From Alphaproteobacteria bacterium (GTDB lineage: Bacteria; Pseudomonadota; Alphaproteobacteria; Micavibrionales; Micavibrionaceae): a stretch of DNA of 38,724 nt. The position numbers and the translations under genes were made by a program. Location: positions 1-38,724 of the forward strand of contig JAGYOK010000019.1 of NCBI GenBank assembly GCA_018399685.1, given 5' to 3'. The stretch's first letter is position 1. Every line of letters starts with the position of its first letter. Of this stretch, positions 16,966 through 26,477 are shown in pieces. The notes below the pieces were generated by a model that saw only the letters and a list, made by a program, of their open reading frames with translations, made no database searches and was not told where the DNA came from.

Positions 16966-17916
16966 ATGTCGCAGGAATCTCTTAAAATTATATTCATGGG
17001 CACGCCTGATTTCGCGGTTACGGCGTTACAGGCACTTATCAAAAGCCCCCACGAAATCTGCGCAGTTTACTCGCAACCTCCGCGCCCCAAAGGCCGTGGT
17101 CATAAGGTGCAAAAATCTCCGGTTCATGAATTGGCCGAAGCTCACAGCATTCCGGTTTATACACCCAAAACCCTGCGGCATAAGGAAGAGCAGGAGCAAT
17201 TCGCCGCGCTTGGAGCGGATGTAGCTGTCGTAGCAGCGTACGGGCTTCTTTTGCCAGAGACCGTACTGGAAGCGCCACAATTTGGCTGCCTGAACATCCA
17301 TGCGTCGCTCTTGCCACGCTGGCGTGGAGCTTCGCCAATCCACCACGCAATATGGCAGGGCGATAAAAAAAGCGGCGTCACCATCATGCAAATGGATAAA
17401 GGCATGGATACCGGCGCTATGATTGTTAAGGGCGAGGCCGGAATAACCGAAGAAACAACAACATCGCAGCTTCATGAGGATCTTTCGGACATTGGCGCAC
17501 GGTTGATTTTGAAAGTGTTGGAAATTCTGGCTTCGGGCGAAGACATACATGCCATAGCTCAGGATGACGCGCTTTCCACGTATGCGCCCTTGCTTAAAAA
17601 AGAGTACGGACAAGTACAATGGACGCAAACTGCCGAGGAAATAAACAGACAGGTACGCGCTTTAAATCCTTGGCCAGGTGTTTGGGCGGCCACCAAAGAA
17701 GGTAATCGTTTCAAGATATTACAGACAATCTCTCCCAAACGCCCATATCCAACGCAAGAAACTCCGGGCACTATATTAAGTAAACGCGGTGAGGTCATGT
17801 GCGTTGACGGAAGCGTGCTTGAGATCATAAAAATTCAGCCCGAAGGTAAAAAGCCGATGGATTTTGCTTCTGCCTTAAACGGGAATTATTTGGCTGTGGG
17901 GGATGTTTTTCAATGA
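16966..17916 (+). CDS. fmt: Methionyl-tRNA formyltransferase
   Basis: Formylates Met-tRNA(fMet) with 10-formyl-THF for translation initiation. Visible features: IIFMGTPDFAVTAL at the N-terminus, catalytic N110 and H112 in CLNIHASLLPRWRGASPIHH, and D148 in GMDTGAM. The C-terminal tRNA-binding domain includes ALNPWPGVWA. The length of 316 residues is typical. Its stop overlaps the truA start by 4 bp (ATGA), evidence of translational coupling. Lies in the def-fmt-truA operon. Confidence 0.98.
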   Translation: MSQESLKIIFMGTPDFAVTALQALIKSPHEICAVYSQPPRPKGRGHKVQKSPVHELAEAHSIPVYTPKTLRHKEEQEQFAALGADVAVVAAYGLLLPETVLEAPQFGCLNIHASLLPRWRGASPIHHAIWQGDKKSGVTIMQMDKGMDTGAMIVKGEAGITEETTTSQLHEDLSDIGARLILKVLEILASGEDIHAIAQDDALSTYAPLLKKEYGQVQWTQTAEEINRQVRALNPWPGVWAATKEGNRFKILQTISPKRPYPTQETPGTILSKRGEVMCVDGSVLEIIKIQPEGKKPMDFASALNGNYLAVGDVFQ

Positions 17917-18725
17917 GCAAGGCGTCCGAAGAAATGCCGGAAAGCGGGCTAACCCGCTATAAAATTACTCTGGAATATAACGGTCACGGCTATGCTGGAT
18001 GGCAGCGCCAGCCAGATGTACTCTCTATCCAGCAAGTAGTTGAAGAAGCGATAAACGGATTTACTAATCAAAACGTATCGATTATAGTTGCAGGCCGCAC
18101 AGATGCAGGAGTTCACGCGCGAGGGCAGGTATTTCATGTGGACTTGAAACCTTTTTCAAAGCCAATGGATGAGTTTGCCGTGCTCAAGGCTATTAATGCT
18201 TATTTGCGCCCCCATCCCATAGCAATTATCAATGTGCAAATTGCCGGTGAAGATTTTCACGCCCGCTTTAGCGCGACCAATAAATTATACCGCTACAGAA
18301 TTATTAACCGCCCGGGTTCTCCCGCTTTGGAAAGGGAGCTTTGCTGGCATATTGGAAAAACTCTGGACATTGATGCCATGCGCGAAGGGGCAAAGTACCT
18401 TTTAGGACACCATGATTTCTCGACATTTCGCGCCGCCGAGTGTCAGGCAAAGACCCCGATGCGTACACTTAACAGGCTCGATATTATCGAGCGCCCCTAC
18501 GATACATGCGGCGGGCAGGAGATCATCATCGAAACCGAAGCGCAATCATTCCTTCATCATCAGGTTCGCAATATGGTCGGCACGCTTTCCCTTGTTGGTT
18601 TGGGCAAGTGGCAGCCCAAGGATATAAAAACCGCATTGCAAGCCAAAGACAGAAGTAAAGGCGGCCCCACATCTCCGGCGGACGGGCTGTACCTCATGCG
18701 TGTGGATTACGGTTCCTCGCATTGA
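17913..18725 (+). CDS. truA: tRNA pseudouridine(38-40) synthase
   Basis: Forms pseudouridine at positions 38-40 of the tRNA anticodon arm. Catalytic D64 is in the GRTDAGVHARGQV motif. Other family features are LEYNGHGYAGWQRQP at the N-terminus, the FHARFSATNKLYRYRI segment and HHQVRNMVGTL near the C-terminus. The length of 270 residues is normal, with an N-terminal extension of ~12 residues. The ATG overlaps the end of fmt, so the start is certain. Last gene of the def-fmt-truA operon; the next gene starts 113 bp later. Confidence 0.97.
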   Translation: MSKASEEMPESGLTRYKITLEYNGHGYAGWQRQPDVLSIQQVVEEAINGFTNQNVSIIVAGRTDAGVHARGQVFHVDLKPFSKPMDEFAVLKAINAYLRPHPIAIINVQIAGEDFHARFSATNKLYRYRIINRPGSPALERELCWHIGKTLDIDAMREGAKYLLGHHDFSTFRAAECQAKTPMRTLNRLDIIERPYDTCGGQEIIIETEAQSFLHHQVRNMVGTLSLVGLGKWQPKDIKTALQAKDRSKGGPTSPADGLYLMRVDYGSSH

Positions 18726-18838
18726 ACTTGCATTGATCCTGATAATGGTACACTCTGTTAATCTATCAACCGTAAAGCAAAATCTAAGTAAATCCTAAAA
18801 TAGGCTTGGGATTACTAAAGAAAAAAGGCGAATAAAAA

Positions 18839-19570
18839 ATGAAAATTAAATTATTATTAGCAGCCATCTTTACGCTCTCGACAGCTCTTTTGCTATTTTC
18901 CGAGCCACTAATAGCCGCCGAAAGCACTTATGACGACAGCAAAGTTATCATGCAGCGAAAGAAAATCCTTGATGAGAACCGGACAAAGCCTTTGCAAAAC
19001 CCGTATAATGAAAGATCCGAAGAAATCATAAAACGTCGCGTTACCGATAGTAAAAACAAAGTAATCGGGGAAGTTAAAGACATTCTATTTAACGAAAAAG
19101 GCAATATAACATCGGTATATGTTGATTTTAATCGCCTGAATATGGGCGGATCGGTTCATCTTAACCGCGATAATATGGACATGAAAAACACAAGCTCCGG
19201 CTATAAGCTAGGGTTTAGCAGTGATGAAATTGAAGAAATTTACCCCTCGTTGCTTTCAGGCATTGAAACCGCCACCGGAAGCCCTGATGATGGCGAGAGG
19301 CAAACAATCTTCAGCCTTAACAACATCCTTGGAAGCGCGGTAGTCGACAACACAGGCCGCTCTCTTGGAAGGCTTGAAGACGTGCTCTTTGATAAAAATG
19401 GAGCATATGTACGCAGCGCTTATCTAAATATCAATTACCAGACAATTCATAATAAGGGCGTGGCCGTCCCGCTTTCTGCTTTAAGCTTTGAACAAAAGTA
19501 CGGAAAAACCCAAATCGTAATCGACACGCCTTATATCGAACCGATACTGGAGCTTGCCAGAAAAAACTAA
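18839..19570 (+). CDS. Exported protein with two PRC-barrel domains
   Basis: A 243-residue protein with a signal peptide (MKIKLLLAAIFTLSTALLLF, cleavage near LIAAES). Two PRC-barrel-like repeats follow: residues ~67-105 (SKNKVIGEVKDILFNEKGNI) and ~165-205 (NTGRSLGRLEDVLFDKNGAY). PRC-barrels occur in RimM, photosynthetic reaction centre H subunits and many secreted alphaproteobacterial stress proteins. A periplasmic binding or structural role is inferred, but no ligand is known. AAGGCG lies upstream of the ATG. It is convergent with dapE and overlaps it by 4 bp. Confidence 0.82.
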   Translation: MKIKLLLAAIFTLSTALLLFSEPLIAAESTYDDSKVIMQRKKILDENRTKPLQNPYNERSEEIIKRRVTDSKNKVIGEVKDILFNEKGNITSVYVDFNRLNMGGSVHLNRDNMDMKNTSSGYKLGFSSDEIEEIYPSLLSGIETATGSPDDGERQTIFSLNNILGSAVVDNTGRSLGRLEDVLFDKNGAYVRSAYLNINYQTIHNKGVAVPLSALSFEQKYGKTQIVIDTPYIEPILELARKN

Positions 19571-20742
19571 AATCCTGCTTCGGGTTGAAGCAAATCTTCG
19601 GCGCTCATTGTATCTGCCGTTTCTATAATGCGTTCAAATACCTCGACCAGCGTTTGAAGGTCTTTGATGCGTACACATTCATCAATATGGTGAATAGTTT
19701 TATTGGTTAAACCAAACTCGATAGCAGGGCAGTATTTGCCAATAAACCGCGCATCCGAAGTTCCGCCATTCGTTGTGTATTCTGCCGTTTCTCCGGTCAC
19801 ATCTTTAATGGCTTGCCGCACAAGCGCTGTCCATCCATTGGGATGAGTTACTGTACAATCGGCGTCACTCTTACAGCTCAAATCATAATCATGGCCGCTT
19901 GAATCAAGTATCTCACGAATCTTGTTTTCCAAAGTTTCCCTTGTCCAAAGATCATTAAAGCGAATATTGAACTTTGCAAAAGCAACATCAGGAACAATAT
20001 TATCAATATATTCTCCGGCTTCCAGCGTTGTAATCTCCAGATTAGTCGGCTGAAAGTGTGCTGTTCCCGCATCAAATACATATGCATCCAAAGCGCTCAT
20101 CATTTTAATTAATCGCGAAGCCGGATTATCCGCCAGATGCGGGTGCGCCACGTGCCCCGATCTCCCTTTAACTGTAAGTACGGAGTTAAAAGATCCGCGC
20201 CGCCCCGTTTTGATAAACTGCCCCGGATGTTCAGGGTTTGTAGGCTCCCCCACCAGACAGACATCGGGTATGTGGTCGTTTTCTTCCATCCATTCCAGAA
20301 CTTTAACTGTGCCGTTTTTCGCTTCCCCTTCCTCATCACCGGTTATAAGAAAGCTGATCGACCCCGTTGGTTTATTATTTCCGATACAAGAAGATACGGC
20401 ACTAAGGAACGCGGCAATCGCGCCTTTCATATCACTCGTCCCGCGCCCGTAAAGCACGCCATTTTCGATATGTGCATCAAAAGGGGGATGTGTCCATTTG
20501 TCTATTGGCCCGGCAGGCACAACGTCGGTATGTCCGGCAAAGCATATATGGGGCGAACCATCGCCAATGCGGGCAAATAAATTGGTAACGCGCGCATCGC
20601 CCTCACCAAAGGGCAGGTGATAACACTCAAACCCAAGAGCTTCCAGCTTCCCGGCCAGAAAAACCTGCGCCTCTGTATTATCAGGGGTTACAGACGGGCA
20701 GGAAACAAGAGCTTGCGTAAGTTCAATAACGTCGTATGTCAT
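19567..20742 (-). CDS. dapE: Succinyl-diaminopimelate desuccinylase
   Basis: Zinc-dependent M20-family hydrolase that releases LL-DAP in the succinylase branch of lysine/peptidoglycan synthesis. Motifs: FAGHTDVVP with metal ligands H71 and adjacent D73, GRGTSDMKGAIAAF with the bridging aspartate, and the catalytic glutamate region ITGDEEGEAKNGT. The C-terminal NGGTSDARFIG segment is characteristic of DapE. The length of 391 residues is typical. It is on the same strand as dapD, with an HD-domain gene between them. The start is ATG at 20742, with only a weak ribosome-binding site. Confidence 0.97.
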   Translation of the reverse strand: MTYDVIELTQALVSCPSVTPDNTEAQVFLAGKLEALGFECYHLPFGEGDARVTNLFARIGDGSPHICFAGHTDVVPAGPIDKWTHPPFDAHIENGVLYGRGTSDMKGAIAAFLSAVSSCIGNNKPTGSISFLITGDEEGEAKNGTVKVLEWMEENDHIPDVCLVGEPTNPEHPGQFIKTGRRGSFNSVLTVKGRSGHVAHPHLADNPASRLIKMMSALDAYVFDAGTAHFQPTNLEITTLEAGEYIDNIVPDVAFAKFNIRFNDLWTRETLENKIREILDSSGHDYDLSCKSDADCTVTHPNGWTALVRQAIKDVTGETAEYTTNGGTSDARFIGKYCPAIEFGLTNKTIHHIDECVRIKDLQTLVEVFERIIETADTMSAEDLLQPEAGF

Positions 20743-20772
20743 GATTTTAACAGATTAAGAGATTAACAGATT

Positions 20773-21765
20773 TTAGCCCTGAGCCGGTTGATAATCATTA
20801 TCACGATCGGCAGGGTTTGCATAGATATCAGGCAATTTCTGACGGATACGTTCGGCAATTACCAGCAAAGGATGCAATCCGGCAGGCATAAAAGGAAAGC
20901 CAATCTTTGGCATTCTGGATATGATCTCGTTATTTGCGGGAAGAGGATCCCCGTCTTGTATGGTATAGTGTCGTGATACGTAGAGTTGTGACCTGAGAAG
21001 TTTTTCCATAACAGTATAAAATCTGGCGTTCTGAGGATGCATACGGCGCATTTCTTTTACCAAAGGTTTCGCGTAATAACGCGCCGCTTTGCCGATTTCA
21101 TGGTTAATTTTGTCTTTTTCCCTGACCCCTACTAGCGTCATAACATTATGCGGCCTGTCAATGAACTTTGCGATAGAAGCATCATGATTTTCCCTGACCT
21201 TGCGCTGATATCTGGATTCGCCCTCATTACGATCTTTCGCCTTATTAAACTCCATTTGTTCCTCAAGGCCGTAATACTTGCTGATAACATCAAATCCTTT
21301 TAAAAATCTTTTCATTTTTTCCCCTGACGAGATACCTTTTTCATTCAGGATTTTTTCAAGTTCTTCGGGTCTTATGTTATGATCTTCCCCTAAATCATGG
21401 GCGAGAATAAGGCTTAATAATAATTCCGGCTCGTCAACCTCAATCCCGCCTTCTATAAGGCTGATAAACCATATAGCCTGAGAGAGTTCGTGTAAAATCT
21501 GGGGAGTGATATTATCATCTCTTAGAATGCCTTCATTTTCTTCTATCATTACATCCATGATGATGCGAGCTTGTTTATAGCCTTTGGCATCCAGCCAGTC
21601 ATGAAGCTCTTCTATCAGGGAGTTTAGATTTTTTCTAACATCATCTTCGCTTTCATAAAGACCCGTACGGCACAGATGTTCACAAAAACACGATGAGCCT
21701 TTAAAGCTGTGTTTTGCGTTCTCATTAAAAGAAAAAGCATAATGTGGCACAATGTTTTCAGACAT
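20773..21765 (-). CDS. HD-domain protein resembling the RelA/SpoT (p)ppGpp-hydrolase domain
   Basis: A 330-residue protein with no strong family name by eye. Residues ~115-130 read LILAHDLGEDH (H123-D124 and E127-D128), matching the HD...ED metal and active-site motif of RelA/SpoT hydrolases. Residues ~200-212 read KFIDRPHNVMTLV (D203, H206, N207), matching the LADRxHNxxTL motif. The sequence after it (DKINHEIGKAARYYAKPL) also resembles the SpoT continuation. No synthetase, TGS or ACT domain is present. A run of G residues just before the ATG at 21765 could be a ribosome-binding site. Sits between dapD and dapE on the same strand. Alarmone hydrolysis is inference; another nucleotide hydrolysis is possible. 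Confidence 0.65.
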   Translation of the reverse strand: MSENIVPHYAFSFNENAKHSFKGSSCFCEHLCRTGLYESEDDVRKNLNSLIEELHDWLDAKGYKQARIIMDVMIEENEGILRDDNITPQILHELSQAIWFISLIEGGIEVDEPELLLSLILAHDLGEDHNIRPEELEKILNEKGISSGEKMKRFLKGFDVISKYYGLEEQMEFNKAKDRNEGESRYQRKVRENHDASIAKFIDRPHNVMTLVGVREKDKINHEIGKAARYYAKPLVKEMRRMHPQNARFYTVMEKLLRSQLYVSRHYTIQDGDPLPANNEIISRMPKIGFPFMPAGLHPLLVIAERIRQKLPDIYANPADRDNDYQPAQG

Positions 21766-21941
21766 ATGCCCCCCCTAAAGCTTCGTATATATGTAACAAC
21801 GCATTCAAAAAGCAGCTACTCAAGGTTTATAATAATACTCTAGATTTCAAATAATTTCCCCGTTATATCGCAATGCTTCGGATAGTGCAAGAAATATGTA
21901 AAAACCGATGCTTTGGTATATATTTTGGATATATAATCTTC

Positions 21942-22793
21942 TCAATCTCGAAGCAGATCATTAACGCTTGTCTTGCTTCTTGTACGCTCATCGACCCGCT
22001 TTACAATGACCGCACAGGCTATACTTGGGGAAGGCGACCCATCCGGCATATTTTTACCCGAAGGCAGCATCCCTGATACAACCACAGAATAAGCAGGCAC
22101 ACGTCCCTGGAAAATCTCTCCGCTTTCCCGATCTATAATCTTTGTTGATGCGCCCAGAAAAACTCCCATAGACACGACAGAGCCTTTTTCAATGATAACG
22201 CCTTCCACAACCTTGGAGCCTGCACCAATAAACACATTATCCTCGACAATAACCGGAGAAGCGTTTAATGGCTCTAGCACCCCGCCAAGCCCCACGCCTT
22301 CTGAAATATGGCACTGATCGCCCACCTGCGCGCAGGAGCCTATGGTAGCCCATGTATCTATCATTGTACCCTTGCCCACATGAGCACCCATATTCAAGAA
22401 GCATTGCATAAGCACCGCTCCCGGAGCTACATAAGCGCTGTGCCGCACGATTGCATCGGGCACAACCCGAAAGCCAGCTTTTTCAAAATCGCTTTTACTC
22501 CAGCCGATAAGCTTGCTTTTAACCTTATCGTACCAAACGGAATCCCCCGGCCCGCCGGATATGACCTGCATAGGATTAAGCCTGAACGATAAAAGCACCG
22601 CTTTTTTGATCCATTGATGAACAATCCATCCAGCATCAGAAGGGCTGGCAACCCGCAAAACTCCGCTATCAAGCAAGTTCAGGGTTTCATCGACGGCCTC
22701 GCGGAATTCGCCGCCGGTGATGGTATCAATAGTCTCACGCGCGCCCCACGCCGCGTTAACCGTTTCTTCCAGTTGCGCAAATCTCGCGGTCAT
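21942..22793 (-). CDS. dapD: 2,3,4,5-tetrahydropyridine-2,6-dicarboxylate N-succinyltransferase
   Basis: Left-handed beta-helix acyltransferase of the succinylase DAP pathway, acting upstream of DapE. The N-terminal helical part leads into hexapeptide repeats: [52 protein letters not shown] and [13 protein letters not shown]. The length of 283 residues is typical. AAGGGATAAAA precedes the ATG at 22793. Divergent from the FemAB-like gene (76 bp apart). The product serves lysine and peptidoglycan synthesis, alongside glmU and glmS further right. Confidence 0.98.
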   Translation of the reverse strand: MTARFAQLEETVNAAWGARETIDTITGGEFREAVDETLNLLDSGVLRVASPSDAGWIVHQWIKKAVLLSFRLNPMQVISGGPGDSVWYDKVKSKLIGWSKSDFEKAGFRVVPDAIVRHSAYVAPGAVLMQCFLNMGAHVGKGTMIDTWATIGSCAQVGDQCHISEGVGLGGVLEPLNASPVIVEDNVFIGAGSKVVEGVIIEKGSVVSMGVFLGASTKIIDRESGEIFQGRVPAYSVVVSGMLPSGKNMPDGSPSPSIACAVIVKRVDERTRSKTSVNDLLRD

Positions 22794-22869
22794 TTTTATC
22801 CCTTGTCTCTTTTTCGTTATCGGGTAGCATGCCCTAATAATTACAGCATAAAAGAACCTAAGACAAATA

Positions 22870-23856
22870 ATGCTTCAAAAGACACATAAATCAGGGCAAA
22901 CAAATCTCTCAATCCAGTGGAACACGCTTGATGCCGCCGGATGGCAGGAGCGCTTGTCCAAAGTAAAACGCCTGAATTTGCTGCAATCAGAAGCATATCT
23001 TCACGCGATGGCAAAGCTAAATCAACAGCGCATTTCCCGCGGCCTTATCATGGTTGACGGGCAAGAGGCTGGAATATGCAATCTTCTGGAAGCCGGGATT
23101 TTCAAAAATGCAATTCATGGAATAATTCTGGACAGAGGGCCTTTGTGGTTTGATGGCTATGGCAGCCCCGCACACATCGAAAGCTTCCTGAAATATTTTG
23201 CGCAAAAATATCCAAAGAGGCTAGGGCGGCGCATCCGCTTTATTCCCGAATTTGCCGATACACCGCAAATGCGCCAGCTTATGCAAAGCTATGGTTATAA
23301 ATCCGGCGCCGCAGAAGGTTACGAGACAATATGGCTGGATTTACGCCAGCCAATTCAAACGCTGCGCAAAAACCTGAATTCCAAATGGCGCAATAAACTT
23401 AATCAAAGCGAGCGCAAGCCAATGGAAATTATCTGGAGCGATGCGGGAACAGGCTCGATTAATTACAAATGGCTCATAGCGCAATATATTCACGATAAAG
23501 CCACGCGCAAATATAACGGCCCTTCATACAAAATAATAAAAGCTTTGGGAGATTCATTCTCCCGTGGGAAAAACATGTTTGTAGGCTGCGCGCTGTTGGA
23601 CAAGCAGCCAATAGCAGGTATATTGATTTTTATTCATGGCTCTGGCGCAACTTATCAGATCGGCTATTCATCGGATAAAGGGCGGGACAACGGCGCGCAT
23701 TATGTGTTGCTGTGGGATGCTTTGGAAAAGCTGAAAGAGCGCGGGGTTCGCGATTTTGATCTTGGGGGTATTAATCCTCATGAGGCAAAAGGTGTCAGTA
23801 CATTTAAAAAAAGAATGGGCGGATCTATTGAAAAAACACTGGGTTTATATCACTAG
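22870..23856 (+). CDS. FemAB/GNAT-like aminoacyltransferase
   Basis: A 328-residue protein of the GNAT superfamily, FemAB-like (peptidoglycan bridge or lipid II aminoacyltransferase relatives). Recognisable segments: [14 protein letters not shown] near the N-terminus, [20 protein letters not shown], and [11 protein letters not shown], and the C-terminal [43 protein letters not shown] followed by [11 protein letters not shown], which is a family hallmark. No signal peptide. The substrate is unknown; peptide cross-bridge modification is one option, but family members also act elsewhere. The downstream DUF3108 gene likely overlaps its 3' end. Confidence 0.85.
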   Translation: MLQKTHKSGQTNLSIQWNTLDAAGWQERLSKVKRLNLLQSEAYLHAMAKLNQQRISRGLIMVDGQEAGICNLLEAGIFKNAIHGIILDRGPLWFDGYGSPAHIESFLKYFAQKYPKRLGRRIRFIPEFADTPQMRQLMQSYGYKSGAAEGYETIWLDLRQPIQTLRKNLNSKWRNKLNQSERKPMEIIWSDAGTGSINYKWLIAQYIHDKATRKYNGPSYKIIKALGDSFSRGKNMFVGCALLDKQPIAGILIFIHGSGATYQIGYSSDKGRDNGAHYVLLWDALEKLKERGVRDFDLGGINPHEAKGVSTFKKRMGGSIEKTLGLYH

Positions 23857-24739
23857 AAAACCACGGCTCACGGCACGCAAGGCGCTTGTTGTCGCTCTTT
23901 GTGCTGTGATCGGAGCTGCGCCGTCATATGCGAGTGCATCCGAAGATAAGCTTTCCGGTGGGTATAACCATCAAGAGGTAGAGTACGATGTCTACGCTGG
24001 CGGCATCCACGCGGTGCGCGCCAATATGATTATGGATTTTACACAAAAAGGCCGGTATATCATGGGTTTTGGCGCCGAGACGAGGGGATTCCTCGGCTCT
24101 ATCGTGCCATGGTCGGGAACCTTCGAAACGCGCGGCTGGTCTTTATCGGGGTCACCGCATATCCGCATTCCTGAAAAACACATCTCGACAGCCATGTGGC
24201 GCGATGAAGAGGAGGTCAAAACCTACAGCTATGACAAGGAAAAGGGGTTCCTTGACCTTACGACAGAGTATGTTGGCAAAAAACCAAGGACAGAAACGCC
24301 GGACGAAGAGCTGACCAAAGGAACAACCGACATTATCAGCGCAACCTTGATGGTGATGGAGCAGGTTTCTGACGGAAAACCCTGCGAGGGCAACCGTGAG
24401 ATTTTTGACGGCAAGCGCCGCTTTAAGCTTATTTTCCATCACAAGGGCTATGTCATGCTTGAAAAAACCAGATATAACGCTTATGAAGGGCCTGCCGTGG
24501 AATGCGTGGTAGAGGTTGAGCCTGTCTCAGGAGCCTGGTATAAAAAGCCCCGTGGCTGGCTTTCTATACAGGAGCAGGGTCGCTCGCTTGGGACAATGCC
24601 TACTGTATGGATGGCGCAAGTGGTTGAAAACGCGGTAGTCGTCCCCGTGCGCGTTCGGGTAAAAACGACTTACGGCACAATGTTTATGCACATGACAAAA
24701 TATAAAAGCGGGGATACGCTCCTTAGCATCAAAGAATAA
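23828..24739 (+). CDS. DUF3108 domain-containing exported protein
   Basis: Secreted protein of the DUF3108 family, of unknown function. An N-terminal signal peptide (ARKALVVALCAVIGAAPSYA) is followed by VEYDVYAGGIHAVRANMIMDF and GRYIMGFGAETRGFLGSIVPWSG, a beta-rich repeat typical of the family, and VWMAQVVENAVVVPVRVRVKT at the end. I chose TTG at 23828, which gives a normal basic n-region, overlaps the FemAB-like gene by 29 bp and is preceded by GGCGGA. An ATG at 23780 is the main alternative, with a longer overlap. It likely shares an operon with the FemAB-like gene and precedes glmU by 33 bp. Confidence 0.8.
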   Translation: MKKHWVYITRKPRLTARKALVVALCAVIGAAPSYASASEDKLSGGYNHQEVEYDVYAGGIHAVRANMIMDFTQKGRYIMGFGAETRGFLGSIVPWSGTFETRGWSLSGSPHIRIPEKHISTAMWRDEEEVKTYSYDKEKGFLDLTTEYVGKKPRTETPDEELTKGTTDIISATLMVMEQVSDGKPCEGNREIFDGKRRFKLIFHHKGYVMLEKTRYNAYEGPAVECVVEVEPVSGAWYKKPRGWLSIQEQGRSLGTMPTVWMAQVVENAVVVPVRVRVKTTYGTMFMHMTKYKSGDTLLSIKE

Positions 24740-24772
24740 AGCGTAAAAGATTAAGAAGAGAGACAAATAATA

Positions 24773-26119
24773 ATGAGCAAAAAAACTCCCCTTGCGGTGG
24801 TTATTCTGGCAGCAGGCAAAGGCACACGTATGCAATCAAGCATGCCCAAAGTCATGCATAAAGTGCTTGGTCTGCCTATGATAAACTGGATTTTAAATAC
24901 GGTAGGATTCCTCAAGCCCGATAAAACAATAGTCGTTGTCGGCGAGGGAATGGACGATCTTATTGCTGCGATTGCGCCTCATGAATATGTGATCCAGCAT
25001 GCACAAATGGGAACAGGTGACGCGCTCAAAGCCGCCTTGCCCGCTCTTAAAGGGTTTATCGGCGACGTGCTTGTTGTGCTGGGCGATATGCCGCTGCTCA
25101 ATCCTGCATCATTGGAGCGGCTTATTGCTGCACGCAGGACGGGCGCAGATACAGGGATTTCGGTTCTTGGCGCACAGGTGGGAAATCCCTTTGGCTATGG
25201 CCGCCTGCTTATAAATAAAGATGGAACCTTGCTGGCCATCCGTGAGGAAAAAGACGCAAATGACAATGAAAAGCTGGTGAATATTGTCAATACAGGGGCG
25301 TTCTGTCTGGACTCGCGGCGCATAGAGCGCTGGCTCCTGAACGTCAATAACAACAATGCACAGGGCGAGTATTACATAACCGACCTGCCGGAGGTTGCTG
25401 CCAAAGACAATATGAGCACACGCATTGCTCTGGTCGGGGATCCAAGGGAGGTTTGCGGCTGCAATACACATCAGGAGCTTGTCGATCTGGAAGCAATAGC
25501 GCAGCAAATGCTGCGTGAATCCTTCATTGATGACGGCGTGATTATGCAAGACCCTGCAAGCGTTTACCTTCATTATGACACACAAATTGGTGCAGGCACG
25601 CTTATCGAGCCGAATGTTTATTTCGGCGGCGGGGTAGTCGTTGGCGAAGATGTCCATATCAAAGCATTCTGCTATTTTGAAGGTGCAACAATAGGTAATA
25701 AAACAACGGTAGGCCCTTATGCTCGCCTGCGCCCTGGTGCTGAGATCGGGCAGGAAGTTCGCATCGGCAATTTTGTCGAGGTTAAAAAATCCGTTATCGG
25801 CCACCGCTCTAAAATCTCTCATCTTGCATATGTGGGAGATGCAATCATGGGCGCAGACGTGAATTTCGGCTGCGGTGCTATCACAGTAAATTACGACGGC
25901 TTCGAGAAACACCAGACGGTAATTGGCGATGGCGTTATGATCGGCAGCAACGTAAATCTGGTCGCTCCGGTTGCTTTGGATAACGGAGCTTTTGTCGCCG
26001 CCGGATCGACTATTACCAAGAATGTTCCGGCTGATGCTTTGTCTGTCGGGCGCTCTGAGGTAAAAGTCCGGCAAGGCTGGGCAGCGCTCAACCGCAAGCG
26101 CAAGAATATTAATAAATAG
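24773..26119 (+). CDS. glmU: Bifunctional glucosamine-1-P acetyltransferase / UDP-GlcNAc pyrophosphorylase
   Basis: Makes UDP-GlcNAc for peptidoglycan and LPS. The N-terminal uridyltransferase begins with ILAAGKGTRMQSSMPKVMHK; the C-terminal left-handed beta-helix acetyltransferase has GPYARLRPGAEIG, RIGNFVEVKKSVIG, KISHLAYVGDA and NFGCGAITVNYDG. The length of 448 residues is normal. AAGAGAG precedes the ATG at 24773. glmS, which supplies glucosamine-6-P, is ~1.4 kb downstream, and glmM is not in the window. The genes in between are an intergenic repeat array and a putative glycosyltransferase. Confidence 0.98.
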   Translation: MSKKTPLAVVILAAGKGTRMQSSMPKVMHKVLGLPMINWILNTVGFLKPDKTIVVVGEGMDDLIAAIAPHEYVIQHAQMGTGDALKAALPALKGFIGDVLVVLGDMPLLNPASLERLIAARRTGADTGISVLGAQVGNPFGYGRLLINKDGTLLAIREEKDANDNEKLVNIVNTGAFCLDSRRIERWLLNVNNNNAQGEYYITDLPEVAAKDNMSTRIALVGDPREVCGCNTHQELVDLEAIAQQMLRESFIDDGVIMQDPASVYLHYDTQIGAGTLIEPNVYFGGGVVVGEDVHIKAFCYFEGATIGNKTTVGPYARLRPGAEIGQEVRIGNFVEVKKSVIGHRSKISHLAYVGDAIMGADVNFGCGAITVNYDGFEKHQTVIGDGVMIGSNVNLVAPVALDNGAFVAAGSTITKNVPADALSVGRSEVKVRQGWAALNRKRKNINK

Positions 26120-26477
26120 CCGGTAAATGACAAAGCAGTATTGTTACCCTTGCCTATTATATTGTAATTCCATAGGGAATCTACTGACAGCAGGCAGAGG
26201 CGAATGCCAAAAAATCAGGTTGCAACTGAAGTAAGTTATGACTGAAGCAAGTTAAGATAGGGGCAAGTTAAGACAGAATCAGGCAACGATTGAAGCAGGT
26301 TGCGACCGAAGCAAATCTAAGACAGGAACAAGCCCAAGACCTAAGTAAGTGTAAGGGCAAGAACAATCAAGACTGATAAATGTAAGGGCAGGAACAACCG
26401 AACACCCTAAGGTATCCACACCCCCAAAACCCGGCTCGCATTATGTAAAATAATACAGGAATAAAAGGACATCCCGT
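26120..26477. other. 358-bp gap holding a degenerate tandem array
   Basis: No coding signal. Bases 26209-26400 are a diverged ~16-bp tandem array (see separate entry). The rest is AT-rich. AAAAGGA before the ATG at 26478 is the ribosome-binding site for the glycosyltransferase gene. Confidence 0.6.
26209..26400 (+). repeat. Degenerate tandem array, ~16-bp unit, about 12 copies
   Basis: The unit is close to ACTGAAGCAAGTTAAG. In register I can place ACTGAAGTAAGTTATG (26225-26240), ACTGAAGCAAGTTAAG (26241-26256), ATAGGGGCAAGTTAAG (26257-26272), a weak unit at 26273-26288, ATTGAAGCAGGTTGCG (26289-26304) and then 15-17-bp units that drift (26305-26400). The preceding 16 bp (26209-26224) end CAGGTTGCA, like the fifth unit. 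The + strand is purine-rich. The unit length is not a multiple of three, so it is unlikely to be coding. Confidence 0.8.

Noticed and set aside
25109-26074. Long frame on the - strand inside glmU
   Set aside because: glmU is unmistakable on the + strand with full-length motifs; the antisense frame has no recognisable features.
26209-26400. CRISPR array
   Set aside because: Units are tandem, ~16 bp and diverged without spacers; no cas genes are present.
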